Positions 44,956 through 52,426 of a stretch of 64,000 nucleotides of DNA are shown one piece after another. How positions within the stretch are numbered: position 1 is the first letter of the stretch; every line of letters starts with the position of its first letter. Under the pieces are notes generated by a model. The model saw only the letters and a program-made list of their open reading frames with translations. It did no database searches and was not told the DNA's origin. Source of the DNA: an uncultured Prevotellaceae bacterium. Lineage in GTDB: Bacteria; Bacteroidota; Bacteroidia; Bacteroidales; Bacteroidaceae. Position numbers and translations under genes: made by a program. The DNA is taken from NCBI GenBank assembly GCA_900315565.1, contig OMZS01000009.1:83654-147653 (forward strand), in the 5' to 3' direction.

Positions 44956-45074
44956 AGCACCCCAATTTATTGTACCACCGCTGCCAAAAAACCTGCTCTA
45001 CCAACACCTACACAATCATTCCGACAACAACAGACAACTGCACACACAAAACTTCTGCTCAGACTCGGAAACAC

Positions 45075-45310
45075 AGAAACAACGCCGTGAGTTATTTTCA
45101 CAGCGTCGTGAGTTATTTTCACAGCGTCGTGGAATAATTTGAAATTTTCTAGAGAATTTTGATGCAACGTCGTGAGTTATTTCCGCAACGTCGTGAGTTA
45201 TTTTCGCAACGTCGTGGAATAATTAGAAATTATCTAGAGAATTATGACGCAATGCCGTGAGTTATTTCCGCAGTGCCGTGAGTTATTCTTGCACCGCCGA
45301 GAGTATCTGA
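45075..45310. repeat. Modular intergenic repeat, copy R3 (CGTGAGTTA / TCTAGA)
   Basis: The most regular copy: six CGT/CCGTGAGTTATTTTC-type units, two CGTGGAATAATT variants and two TCTAGAGAATT palindromes in alternation, over 235 bp. The rest of the 44956-45382 gap shows no gene. Confidence 0.85.
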
Positions 45311-45382
45311 CGTAACGCCGGGTATCTGCTAGCATGGCGCGCGGAATAGTGACAAGTGAGGCCGAAGCCGTTAATTTATCAT

Positions 45383-45421
45383 AAAAGCGCACAGGCGTTT
45401 CACCAGCCTGCGCGCTTTTTT
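45383..45421 (+). terminator. Orphan hairpin terminator in the porP-fimbrial gap
   Basis: AAAAGCGCACAGGC (45383-45396) pairs with GCCTGCGCGCTTTT, followed by a T-run. No plus-strand gene ends within 11 kb upstream. It may end a non-coding transcript from the R3 region. Confidence 0.75.
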
Positions 45422-45423
45422 AT

Positions 45424-45431
45424 TACTTTTG
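45424..45431 (+). promoter_or_regulatory. Putative -7 box for the fimbrial-type lipoprotein
   Basis: TACTTTTG, directly after the hairpin and 60 bp before the ATG; fits TAnnTTTG. Confidence 0.5.
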
Positions 45432-45491
45432 TGATTACTTTATTAATAATTACAAGAAGAATTATAATCAACACCCAAAATCTAACACTCC

Positions 45492-46427
45492 ATGAAAAGA
45501 ATCTCTCTGCTACTGATGAGCCTGATGGCAACCGTACTGCTGCTTACCTCGTGCGAGAAAGCCTCGTTCGACGAAACGCCTACGCCCGTAAAACCGCAGC
45601 CCGACGAAAACCGCGACGACCTGATAACCCTCACTTTCACGGTGACGCAAATCGAGTCGGCAGCATTTGCCAACACGAATGAGCATTCGCGTGCCGCAGC
45701 CGTAGGCGAGGTGTGCTCGCGCGTCAATCTGGCACTTTACAAACCCGACGGCGAGCGCGTGAAGATGATTAACCAGAAATCGGACGATGCCAACTTCGGC
45801 CAGATCTCGTTCACGGTGGCCGCAGGAACCTACCGTCTGGTGGTGCTGGCGCACAGCTGCGACGGCAACGCCACTACTACAGCGCTGAACAAAATCACTT
45901 TCCCCAACAACAAAGTGACCGACACCTTCTACTACAGCACCGAATTTAGTGCCACGAGCGACCTGTCGCAACAGCTGGTGCTGCGCCGCATCACGGCCAT
46001 GGTGAGACTGGTGGTGAAGGATGCCATACCCGAAAATGTCAAGCGCATGAAATTCTACTATACGGGCGGTTCGAGCACCCTCGACGGCGCAACAGGACTG
46101 GGCTGCGTCAACTCTAAGCAGACAGAGTATCGCGACATAAGCGCTGCGGAGCGCAATGGCGGTGCCACCTTCGAGGTCTATACCATGCCCCACGACGTGA
46201 GCGGACAGCTGAAGCTCACCGTCTCGGCTCTCGATGCCGCGGACAATGTGGTGAAAGAACTCGTGCTCGACGAAGTTCCCGTCACAGTGAACACCATCAG
46301 CGAATACACGGGCAGTCTCTTCACTTCCAACGACGACGACGACAAGGGAGACGGAGGAAGCGAAGCCCCGGGCTTCACGCTGATGGTGGAGGAAAAATGG
46401 GAGACGGTCAACTCTTATTCGTTCTGA
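45492..46427 (+). CDS. Fimbrial-type lipoprotein (FimB/Mfa2-like)
   Basis: 311 residues with a lipobox (MATVLLLTSC, Cys about 21). The mature domain has the two-beta-domain style of Bacteroidales fimbrillin/anchor proteins: ITLTFTVTQIESAAFANTNE, VNLALYKPDGERVKM, SFTVAAGTYRLVVLAHSC, and QLVLRRITAMVRLVVKDAIP. FimB/Mfa2-type proteins anchor and terminate fimbriae. No fimbrillin gene neighbours it, so fimbrial assembly is only an inference; the protein could be a stand-alone surface lipoprotein. Confidence 0.7.
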   Translation: MKRISLLLMSLMATVLLLTSCEKASFDETPTPVKPQPDENRDDLITLTFTVTQIESAAFANTNEHSRAAAVGEVCSRVNLALYKPDGERVKMINQKSDDANFGQISFTVAAGTYRLVVLAHSCDGNATTTALNKITFPNNKVTDTFYYSTEFSATSDLSQQLVLRRITAMVRLVVKDAIPENVKRMKFYYTGGSSTLDGATGLGCVNSKQTEYRDISAAERNGGATFEVYTMPHDVSGQLKLTVSALDAADNVVKELVLDEVPVTVNTISEYTGSLFTSNDDDDKGDGGSEAPGFTLMVEEKWETVNSYSF

Positions 46428-46472
46428 AACAACCTAATTCATCCATAAAAAAACTAACACAAAAAAAGAACT

Positions 46473-47495
46473 ATGCGAATTCTTTTCATTGGCGGAACTG
46501 GCACCATCAGCAGTGCCATTACCCGCAGACTAGCCAGCAGCGGCCATGAGTTGTGGCTTCTGAACCGTGGCAACCGGGCCAACGAAGTGCCCGAAAACGT
46601 CAAGCAAATTGTAGCCGACATCAACGACGAGGACGCCGTCAGCGAAAAACTGGGCGACACCCAGTTCGATGCCGTGTGCGACTTCATTGCCTTTGTACCC
46701 AGCCAGGTGGAACGCGACTACCGGCTGTTCCGCAACCGCACCCGGCAGTACGTATTCATCAGTTCGGCCTCGGCCTACCACAAGCCCGCCCGCAACTACA
46801 TCATCGACGAGGGCACCGCACTGGCTAACCCCCACTGGCAGTACTCGCGCGACAAAATAGCCTGCGAAGAACTGCTCATGCACCTCTACCGCAACGAGCA
46901 GTTTCCCGTCACCATTGTGCGCCCGAGCCACACCTACTGCGAGCGCAGCGTGCCCCTGGGACTGCACGGCCTGAAAGGCAGCTGGCAAGTGCTCAAACGA
47001 ATGCTCGAAGGCAAGCCCGTGCTGGTGCATGGCGACGGCAGTTCGCTTTGGACCATGACGTGGAACGAGGATTTTGCCGTGGGATTCACTGGTCTTTTGG
47101 GCAACCCGCATGCCATCGGCGAGGCATTCCAAATCATGTCGGGCGAGTCGGTCACATGGAATCAGGTTTACGAAGCCGTTGCTCATGCGCTGGGCGTGGA
47201 ACTACGGCCTTACTACGTTTCGTCGGCTTTTTTGGCTGCAGTTGCTCCGAAGGAATACGACGTTGAGGGCAATCTGCTGGGCGACAAGGCCGTGACGGTG
47301 GTGTTCGACTGCTCAAAACTGCGCCGTGCCGTGCCCGAGTTCTGTCCGAGCGTCAGTTTCGAAGAGGGCGTCCGCCGCTGCGTGGCCTACGTGCTGAGCC
47401 ACCCCGAATGTCAGGTGGATGACCCCGAGTTCGACCGCTGGTGCGACCGCGTGATTGAGGCCCAAGAAGCGGCGAAGAGAGAAATGAGACATTAG
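46473..47495 (+). CDS. NAD-dependent epimerase/dehydratase family protein
   Basis: 340 residues with an N-terminal Rossmann motif FIGGTGTISSAITRRLASSG and the short-chain dehydrogenase-type core (SSASAYHKP; WQYSRDKIACEELL carries the YxxxK pair). Extended SDR proteins of this type act on nucleotide sugars or other carbonyl substrates. The substrate cannot be inferred. It lies 45 bp after the fimbrial-type lipoprotein and ends at a strong hairpin element. Confidence 0.85.
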   Translation: MRILFIGGTGTISSAITRRLASSGHELWLLNRGNRANEVPENVKQIVADINDEDAVSEKLGDTQFDAVCDFIAFVPSQVERDYRLFRNRTRQYVFISSASAYHKPARNYIIDEGTALANPHWQYSRDKIACEELLMHLYRNEQFPVTIVRPSHTYCERSVPLGLHGLKGSWQVLKRMLEGKPVLVHGDGSSLWTMTWNEDFAVGFTGLLGNPHAIGEAFQIMSGESVTWNQVYEAVAHALGVELRPYYVSSAFLAAVAPKEYDVEGNLLGDKAVTVVFDCSKLRRAVPEFCPSVSFEEGVRRCVAYVLSHPECQVDDPEFDRWCDRVIEAQEAAKREMRH

Positions 47496-47591
47496 AAACC
47501 CACCCCAACCCTCCCAAAGGGAGGGAGTTTTAACGCCTTTACTGCTTCTTGGGTAATAAAACTCCCTCCCTTTGGGAGGGCTGGGGTGGGT
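47496..47591. repeat. Near-perfect 37-bp inverted repeat (CCCTCCC family), terminator-like
   Basis: The left arm AAACCCACCCCAACCCTCCC... pairs with the right arm over about 37 bp with a single mismatch, around a 22-bp loop. It lies directly after the epimerase and between convergent genes. Related to 43884-43971. Confidence 0.9.
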
Positions 47592-47602
47592 TTCCCATTT
47601 TC

Positions 47603-47887
47603 TCATTTTCTCAGAATACCGACAATCATCAGCAGATAGCCAGCCAGGCATAGCGCCGGAGCTACTACAATTCTGCGAGTTGAGAAGATGTCGGGATTGA
47701 AAGATGTCGCTGTGCTACCTGGACCAGACATCAGAACGTAGCCCATGGCTATTAGCACGCAGGCAGCAATGATGATGCAGCGACGGGTAGCGAGGAAAAC
47801 AAAAAGACGGTTAGCCTTGTTGGGGCGACTGAATTTTGAACATTGAACTTTGTCACACAGATTACGGAGATTACACAGATTTCTCAT
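47603..47887 (-). CDS. DUF3098 small membrane protein
   Basis: 94 residues with two transmembrane segments (IIIAACVLIAMGYVLMSG and RIVVAPALCLAGYLLMIVGI) and the DUF3098 signature SFNPDIFSTRRIVVAPALCL. The family usually sits near ftsX/uppP; here it follows the DUF2723 gene 17 bp downstream on the same strand. The first 20 residues (MRNLCNLRNLCDK...) are encoded by simple-sequence repeat (AATCTGTGTAATCT) and may be a newly recruited N-terminus or an over-long start choice. Confidence 0.75.
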   Translation of the reverse strand: MRNLCNLRNLCDKVQCSKFSRPNKANRLFVFLATRRCIIIAACVLIAMGYVLMSGPGSTATSFNPDIFSTRRIVVAPALCLAGYLLMIVGILRK

Positions 47888-47904
47888 TTCTTATTTCTTA
47901 TTTC

Positions 47905-50895
47905 TCATTTCTCATTTATCATTTCTTTTAGCAGCCGGGTTCTTTCATATTGTTTGGCCACAGCGAGCGCCTGCTCTTTTGTCTGCTCCCAGGAGTACTG
48001 GGAATAAAGCGAGCCTGAGCAACGCGAGGGTGTGATGGTTTCGATCCAAGAAAGCCACTCAACCGAACGGCGCAACAGATTGCTGACAATCTCGTCGCCC
48101 TGCTCAAACTGCCGGGCCTGATAATAGCAGCGAGCCATGGCCAGAGCCGAATCTGTGTAAGGAACGTTTTCGTTGGGAAGCTCGTGCTGCCATTTGCGGC
48201 ACACTGACAGAGCCCGATTGAGGTCACCCTGCTGCAGAAGCGAGTCAATGAGCACACCCATGATGAGCTGATGCGTGTTGGCCAGATGCTTCACGTCTTC
48301 GTCCACATAAATTCCCCTCTTGTTAAGACCACCATAGCGAAAGCGGTGCATGATGTTGTCATAGAGCCGCTCAACATCAACCTGCTTGCTGGTGGCCGAA
48401 GGACTAACCCGACAAGCGAGGCCTTCGAGCACTAGATGGTCGTTGAGAAAGGTGAGGCTGCTGGGGCCCAAACTGACGGAAGTATAGATGGGCCGCTGCC
48501 AGTCGGCCTGCGACAGCATCTCAAGCACCATCAGCTCGTTCTTGTACAAAACTTGCTTTCCTTTCAGCGAGATTACCGTATTGCCGATGGTAAGGCTGTC
48601 GTCAAGGTTATCGCTATCTACAGAAATGCACTCTAGCCGGCCTTCTTTGTAGTCTTCGTGATTCAGGCTGATAGGCAGGGCAGGAGAGTTGTAGGCCTGA
48701 CGCTTCATCTGGTCGATATACCAGTCGGTCTGCAGATATTCCAGATTGCAGTCGCGGGTATCTGTTCGCACACCTTCCACCTCATGGTTATACCAAAGCG
48801 GAAAAGTGTCGTTGTCACCATTGGTCAGAATGATGGGGTGTCCCTCTTGTTGCATGCTCTCCAGATAGTTGGCACCAAAGTCGCGACAGGTATAGCGGCC
48901 AGAGCGGTCGTGGTCATCCCACGTCTGCGAAGCCATTTGGACAGGCACCACAACGATTAGGGCAATGATAACGATGATGTCAACGATTGCCGCACTAAAA
49001 GCTTTAGCCGTTTGTTTCTGCCCTTGATAGTTACCACTGTTCTCTCCCTTCGGAGAAAGGTTTGGAATCAGGCTAGCCGCTCCCAAACCAATCCAAATGG
49101 CAAAGGCATAGAAAGAGCCTGCATAGGCATAGTCACGCTCGCGTGGCTGGAGCGGCGTCTGGTTGAGATAAACCACGATGGCAAGACCTGTCATCACAAA
49201 CAGCAGCATGACAACAAGCAGTTGTTGGCGGCCCTCGCGGCCTCTGCGCCATTGCCACAGCATGCCCAGCAGTCCAAGCAGCAGCGGCATGGCATAGAAC
49301 ACGTTGCGCCCTTTGTTATGTGCCAGGTCAGAAGGCAGCTTCGATGTGTCGCAGCCCAACAAAAAGTCGTCTATCCAGCGGAAACCTGTTATCCAGTTGC
49401 CGTGTTCCACCTCTCCATGACCCTGAATGTTGTTCTGTCGCCCCACGAAATTCCACAGAAAATAGCGCCAATACATGAAGTTCACCTGATACGACAGAAA
49501 GAAGCGCAGGTTCTCCGCCATAGTCGGCACGCCATTCTTTTTCTCCACCCCGCCCATCCAGTCCTCATAGGCCTGAGCATGGCGTGCGGAGTGCATACGG
49601 GGGAAAAACATATTATTACTATACAAATACTCCACATCGTGGCTCACCACTTCATACTCCTGTTTCGACGGGTCGGCTACAGGGCGATAGTTGGCCTTTC
49701 CCCTTTTCTGCTTCGGTACCAAATAAGCGCCTTCTGCCTCGCGCTCCACCTCGCTGCAATATGCCGGACCGCGCAGCAGCGGTGTCTTGCCATATTGCTC
49801 ACGGTTCAGATAGCTGGCCAAAGAAAAGATGTTGTCAGGAGCATTCTCGCACATCGGCGGACGGGCTTGTGCTCTGATAAAGATGACGCCATAACTGCTA
49901 TAGCCTGCCAATATCATCAGCAGACAAGCAAAGGACAACTTTGCTACCCTCTTCCGCGCTTTATAATATAAGGTGACGAGTGTTCCTGTCAGCAGAATGA
50001 TGTAGCAAACAAGTCCTGTATTGTAAGCACATCCAAACACGTTGGTAAACAACAGTTCGAACCATCCAGCTACTGTCACCACTCCAGGTATAATGCCATA
50101 GAGGATAATGCCTACCAGCAAACCGCCAGCCAAAAGGGTTTTCAGCAGGCCAAGCTTGGTTATCTGTTTTGCCCGCCCGAAATAAACCACGAACGACATG
50201 GCTGGCAAACACAACAGACAGAGCAAATGGACACCAATGGAGAGGCCTGTTATATAGGCTATCAGAATAATCCATCGGTCGCTGCGAAAACAGACGGCCG
50301 TTCCCGACGTATCGCCGCCCATTCCCGAGCGATGCTCGCCTGCCCGTTGCCGCATACCCGACGTTCCGTCACCTACCCGTAGCCTTTCGTCACTCCATTT
50401 CAGAATCAGCCAAAACATCAGGGCCGTCAGGAAACTAGAAAAGGCATAGACCTCTGCCTCGACGGCCGAAAACCAGAAAGTGTCACTGAAGGTGTAAGCC
50501 AAAGCTCCCACCACGCCACACCCCTCAATGGTGATGGCTTGCGGGATGGTCATACCCTCCTCTTTCGGGCTAATGAGTTTCCGCGCCAGATGGGTGATGG
50601 TAAGGAAAAGGAAGAAGATGCAGCCTGCACTCAGGAGTGCCGAGAGCAAATTGACCATCAATGCCACTTGCGACGTGTCGCTGGCAAACTGTGAGAACAG
50701 GTTGGCCGCCAACATATAGACTGGTGCCCCTGGCGGATGACCTATCTCCAGTTTATAACCACTCGCTATGAACTCCGGACAGTCCCAAAAACTGGCCGTT
50801 GGCTCTACTGTCATACCATACACCATGGCAGCAACAGCAAAAACAAACCATGCCCCACACGTGTTGAGTTTCGAAAATGTTTTTTGTTGTATCAT
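47905..50895 (-). CDS. DUF2723 polytopic membrane protein with in-frame repeat insertion
   Basis: 996 residues from the ATG at 50895; an upstream extension to 50976 contains a -7 box and is rejected. The N-terminal half holds about ten transmembrane helices (CGAWFVFAVAAMVYGMTVEP, ASFWDCPEFIASGYKLEIGH), the DUF2723 signature; the C-terminal half is soluble with TPR-like helices. These proteins belong to the TMEM260/GT-C-like superfamily and are suspected glycosyltransferases or envelope biogenesis proteins. Residues about 169-199 (ERLRVGDGTSGMRQRAGEHR...) are absent from the family pattern, which runs ILKW...DRWIILIAY directly; this segment is a short DNA repeat found elsewhere in the window. 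Confidence 0.88.
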   Translation of the reverse strand: MIQQKTFSKLNTCGAWFVFAVAAMVYGMTVEPTASFWDCPEFIASGYKLEIGHPPGAPVYMLAANLFSQFASDTSQVALMVNLLSALLSAGCIFFLFLTITHLARKLISPKEEGMTIPQAITIEGCGVVGALAYTFSDTFWFSAVEAEVYAFSSFLTALMFWLILKWSDERLRVGDGTSGMRQRAGEHRSGMGGDTSGTAVCFRSDRWIILIAYITGLSIGVHLLCLLCLPAMSFVVYFGRAKQITKLGLLKTLLAGGLLVGIILYGIIPGVVTVAGWFELLFTNVFGCAYNTGLVCYIILLTGTLVTLYYKARKRVAKLSFACLLMILAGYSSYGVIFIRAQARPPMCENAPDNIFSLASYLNREQYGKTPLLRGPAYCSEVEREAEGAYLVPKQKRGKANYRPVADPSKQEYEVVSHDVEYLYSNNMFFPRMHSARHAQAYEDWMGGVEKKNGVPTMAENLRFFLSYQVNFMYWRYFLWNFVGRQNNIQGHGEVEHGNWITGFRWIDDFLLGCDTSKLPSDLAHNKGRNVFYAMPLLLGLLGMLWQWRRGREGRQQLLVVMLLFVMTGLAIVVYLNQTPLQPRERDYAYAGSFYAFAIWIGLGAASLIPNLSPKGENSGNYQGQKQTAKAFSAAIVDIIVIIALIVVVPVQMASQTWDDHDRSGRYTCRDFGANYLESMQQEGHPIILTNGDNDTFPLWYNHEVEGVRTDTRDCNLEYLQTDWYIDQMKRQAYNSPALPISLNHEDYKEGRLECISVDSDNLDDSLTIGNTVISLKGKQVLYKNELMVLEMLSQADWQRPIYTSVSLGPSSLTFLNDHLVLEGLACRVSPSATSKQVDVERLYDNIMHRFRYGGLNKRGIYVDEDVKHLANTHQLIMGVLIDSLLQQGDLNRALSVCRKWQHELPNENVPYTDSALAMARCYYQARQFEQGDEIVSNLLRRSVEWLSWIETITPSRCSGSLYSQYSWEQTKEQALAVAKQYERTRLLKEMINEK
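50298..50391 (-). repeat. In-frame palindromic insert, tandem double copy (DUF2723 gene)
   Basis: On the coding strand: GAAAGGCTACGGGTAGGTGA, then CAACGGGCAGGCGAGCATCG and CTCGGGAATGGGCGGCG. Two related units in tandem; the second contains the GAGCATCGCTC stem. Encodes ERLRVGDGTSGM and RAGEHRSGMGGDTSG. Confidence 0.85.
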
Positions 50896-50917
50896 ACGTT
50901 TGCTATCGTTTCGACAG

Positions 50918-50925
50918 CAAAGATA
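50918..50925 (-). promoter_or_regulatory. Putative -7 box for the DUF2723 gene
   Basis: TATCTTTG on the minus strand, 23 bp upstream of the ATG at 50895; supports that start. The plus-strand gap 50977-51136 holds nothing else that I recognise. Confidence 0.55.
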
Positions 50926-51136
50926 GAAAGAGATGCTTGAGTAAGAAGAATTATTTGTCTGACATTTACCTGACAATTCACGGACAAAAACCTAACCAGC
51001 TCATTTCCAAACCCTAAGACAAGCATTCTCCTGATTACACTTTGCGAAAGTTGAGCGGGTTTTTATAGCCGAAATTATAAAATTGTCTGTTTAAATGTTA
51101 AAAATGTTGCTAGCAAATTAAATATTTGCGAAATAA

Positions 51137-51168
51137 TTTGGTTTATATTATAAACTTATTTATCTTTG
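51137..51168 (+). promoter_or_regulatory. Consensus promoter for the membrane protein/regulator pair
   Basis: TTTG (51137-51140), exactly 20 bp, then TATCTTTG (51161-51168): a full Bacteroidota -33/-7 promoter. The 105-nt leader includes a TCGCACTT/AAGTGCGA hairpin near 51199-51224. Confidence 0.8.
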
Positions 51169-51278
51169 CCGTGCAAACCGGTAATTGCGCCGCCGTCATC
51201 GCACTTTTCTGCAGGAAGTGCGAGGTGGCAAGAGTGAACAGAATCTTTTTATGAACCCTCAAAAAACCGAAAACAACA

Positions 51279-51968
51279 ATGGAAGAAAATAAGAATCTGA
51301 CTGCCGAGCGCAGTCTTGAAATCATTACTGCACAAATTGAGCGCAGTCGCAAAACGGTATCGAAAGATGCAGGCTTGTCACTCTTTATCGCAGGTCTTTG
51401 CATCATTGGCGTGGCCATTGTTACCGCAGTCTGTGCCCTGCTTACTGGCAACATGGCTTTTCATCTGCTCTACGTGCTGGTGCCTGTATTGGTGATCGGC
51501 ATAGAACGCTACGTCAAAAGGAACCAGCCAAAGGTGCCCGACAGTATTATAAGTACCATGGTGGATAAAACATGGCAGACATTCGGCATCTTCGTTCTCT
51601 CGTTTTTCGTGCTGTCTATTCTTTTCAACCGTCTGATGCTCCACGACGCTTTGGTAGCTGACAACATGCAGGTGTTTTTCCAAAACCGCATCAACCCTGT
51701 TCGCATCATTCTGCTGATGATGGGTATGGCTGTCACAATCAACGGTTATACGCTCAAGAGCAAATGGATGGTGTGGTGTGGCATCATTGGCGGCATTGGA
51801 GGATTCTTCTGGGAATCATTCTGTGTGACAGAGACGCTGCTTGCTTGGAGCAAGGTCCCGTTTGAACATTACGGTACTCTCCAAGTCATCGCCCCTAACC
51901 TTATGATGGCTGTATTCACCTTCATCGGTCTGACGCTCCCAGGCTGGATGCTCATAAAAAAACGCTAA
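51279..51968 (+). CDS. Six-helix membrane protein of unknown function
   Basis: 229 residues. After a charged N-terminal helix (ERSLEIITAQIERSRKTVSK) there are about six transmembrane segments (LSLFIAGLCIIGVAIVTAVC, LLYVLVPVLVIGI, FGIFVLSFFVLSILFNRLML, MMAVFTFIGLTLPGWMLIKK). No transporter motif is recognised. It forms a two-gene unit with a winged-helix regulator 5 bp downstream. Confidence 0.75.
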   Translation: MEENKNLTAERSLEIITAQIERSRKTVSKDAGLSLFIAGLCIIGVAIVTAVCALLTGNMAFHLLYVLVPVLVIGIERYVKRNQPKVPDSIISTMVDKTWQTFGIFVLSFFVLSILFNRLMLHDALVADNMQVFFQNRINPVRIILLMMGMAVTINGYTLKSKWMVWCGIIGGIGGFFWESFCVTETLLAWSKVPFEHYGTLQVIAPNLMMAVFTFIGLTLPGWMLIKKR

Positions 51969-51973
51969 AGCCT

Positions 51974-52264
51974 ATGCCGTTCAAACCATTAGACCCTCTG
52001 CTGCACTCCGAGTTGCGACTGGCAATCATGTCACTGCTCATCAGTGCCCAGGAAGCCGAGTTCCCGTATATCAAGGAGCAGACGGGAGCCACGGCGGGCA
52101 ACCTGAGTGTGCAGATTGACAAGCTATCGGCGGCAGGCTACATTGAGGTGGAAAAGACCTTCAAAGGCAAGCGCCCCTGCACCCTCTGCCGCATTACGCC
52201 CGCAGGCCTGAATGCCTTCGAGGATTATGTGGAGGCACTGAAAAGTTATCTGGTTAGGAGTTAG
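51974..52264 (+). CDS. Winged-helix transcriptional regulator
   Basis: 96 residues beginning MPFKPLDPLLHSELRLAIMS, with a MarR/PadR-like winged helix: the recognition helix segment AGNLSVQIDKLSAAGYIEVE and the wing FKGKRPCTLCRITPAG. It matches the HTH_27-type winged-helix family in size and pattern. It starts 5 bp after the membrane protein gene and probably controls it; such pairs are frequent in Bacteroidota. Confidence 0.85.
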   Translation: MPFKPLDPLLHSELRLAIMSLLISAQEAEFPYIKEQTGATAGNLSVQIDKLSAAGYIEVEKTFKGKRPCTLCRITPAGLNAFEDYVEALKSYLVRS

Positions 52265-52426
52265 GAGTTAGGAATTAGGAGTTAGGAGTTAGGAATTAGG
52301 AATTAGGAGTTAGGAATTAGGAGTTAAGATCTAGAAGTTATCGTTGACGAGGCTATTGTCTTGCAACTCCTTGAACTCCATGAACTCCTTGAACTCCTAA
52401 CTCCTAACTCTTAACTCCTAACTCTT
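52254..52426. repeat. GGAGTTA heptamer arrays flanking a 57-bp GACAATAG-type core
   Basis: TTAGGAGTTAGGAATTAGG-type heptamers on the left and their complements on the right (CTAACTCCTAACTC) flank a 57-bp core at 52337-52393. The core is identical, in inverse orientation, to 57388-57444. It starts at the end of the regulator gene and ends at the M3 peptidase stop. Confidence 0.9.
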
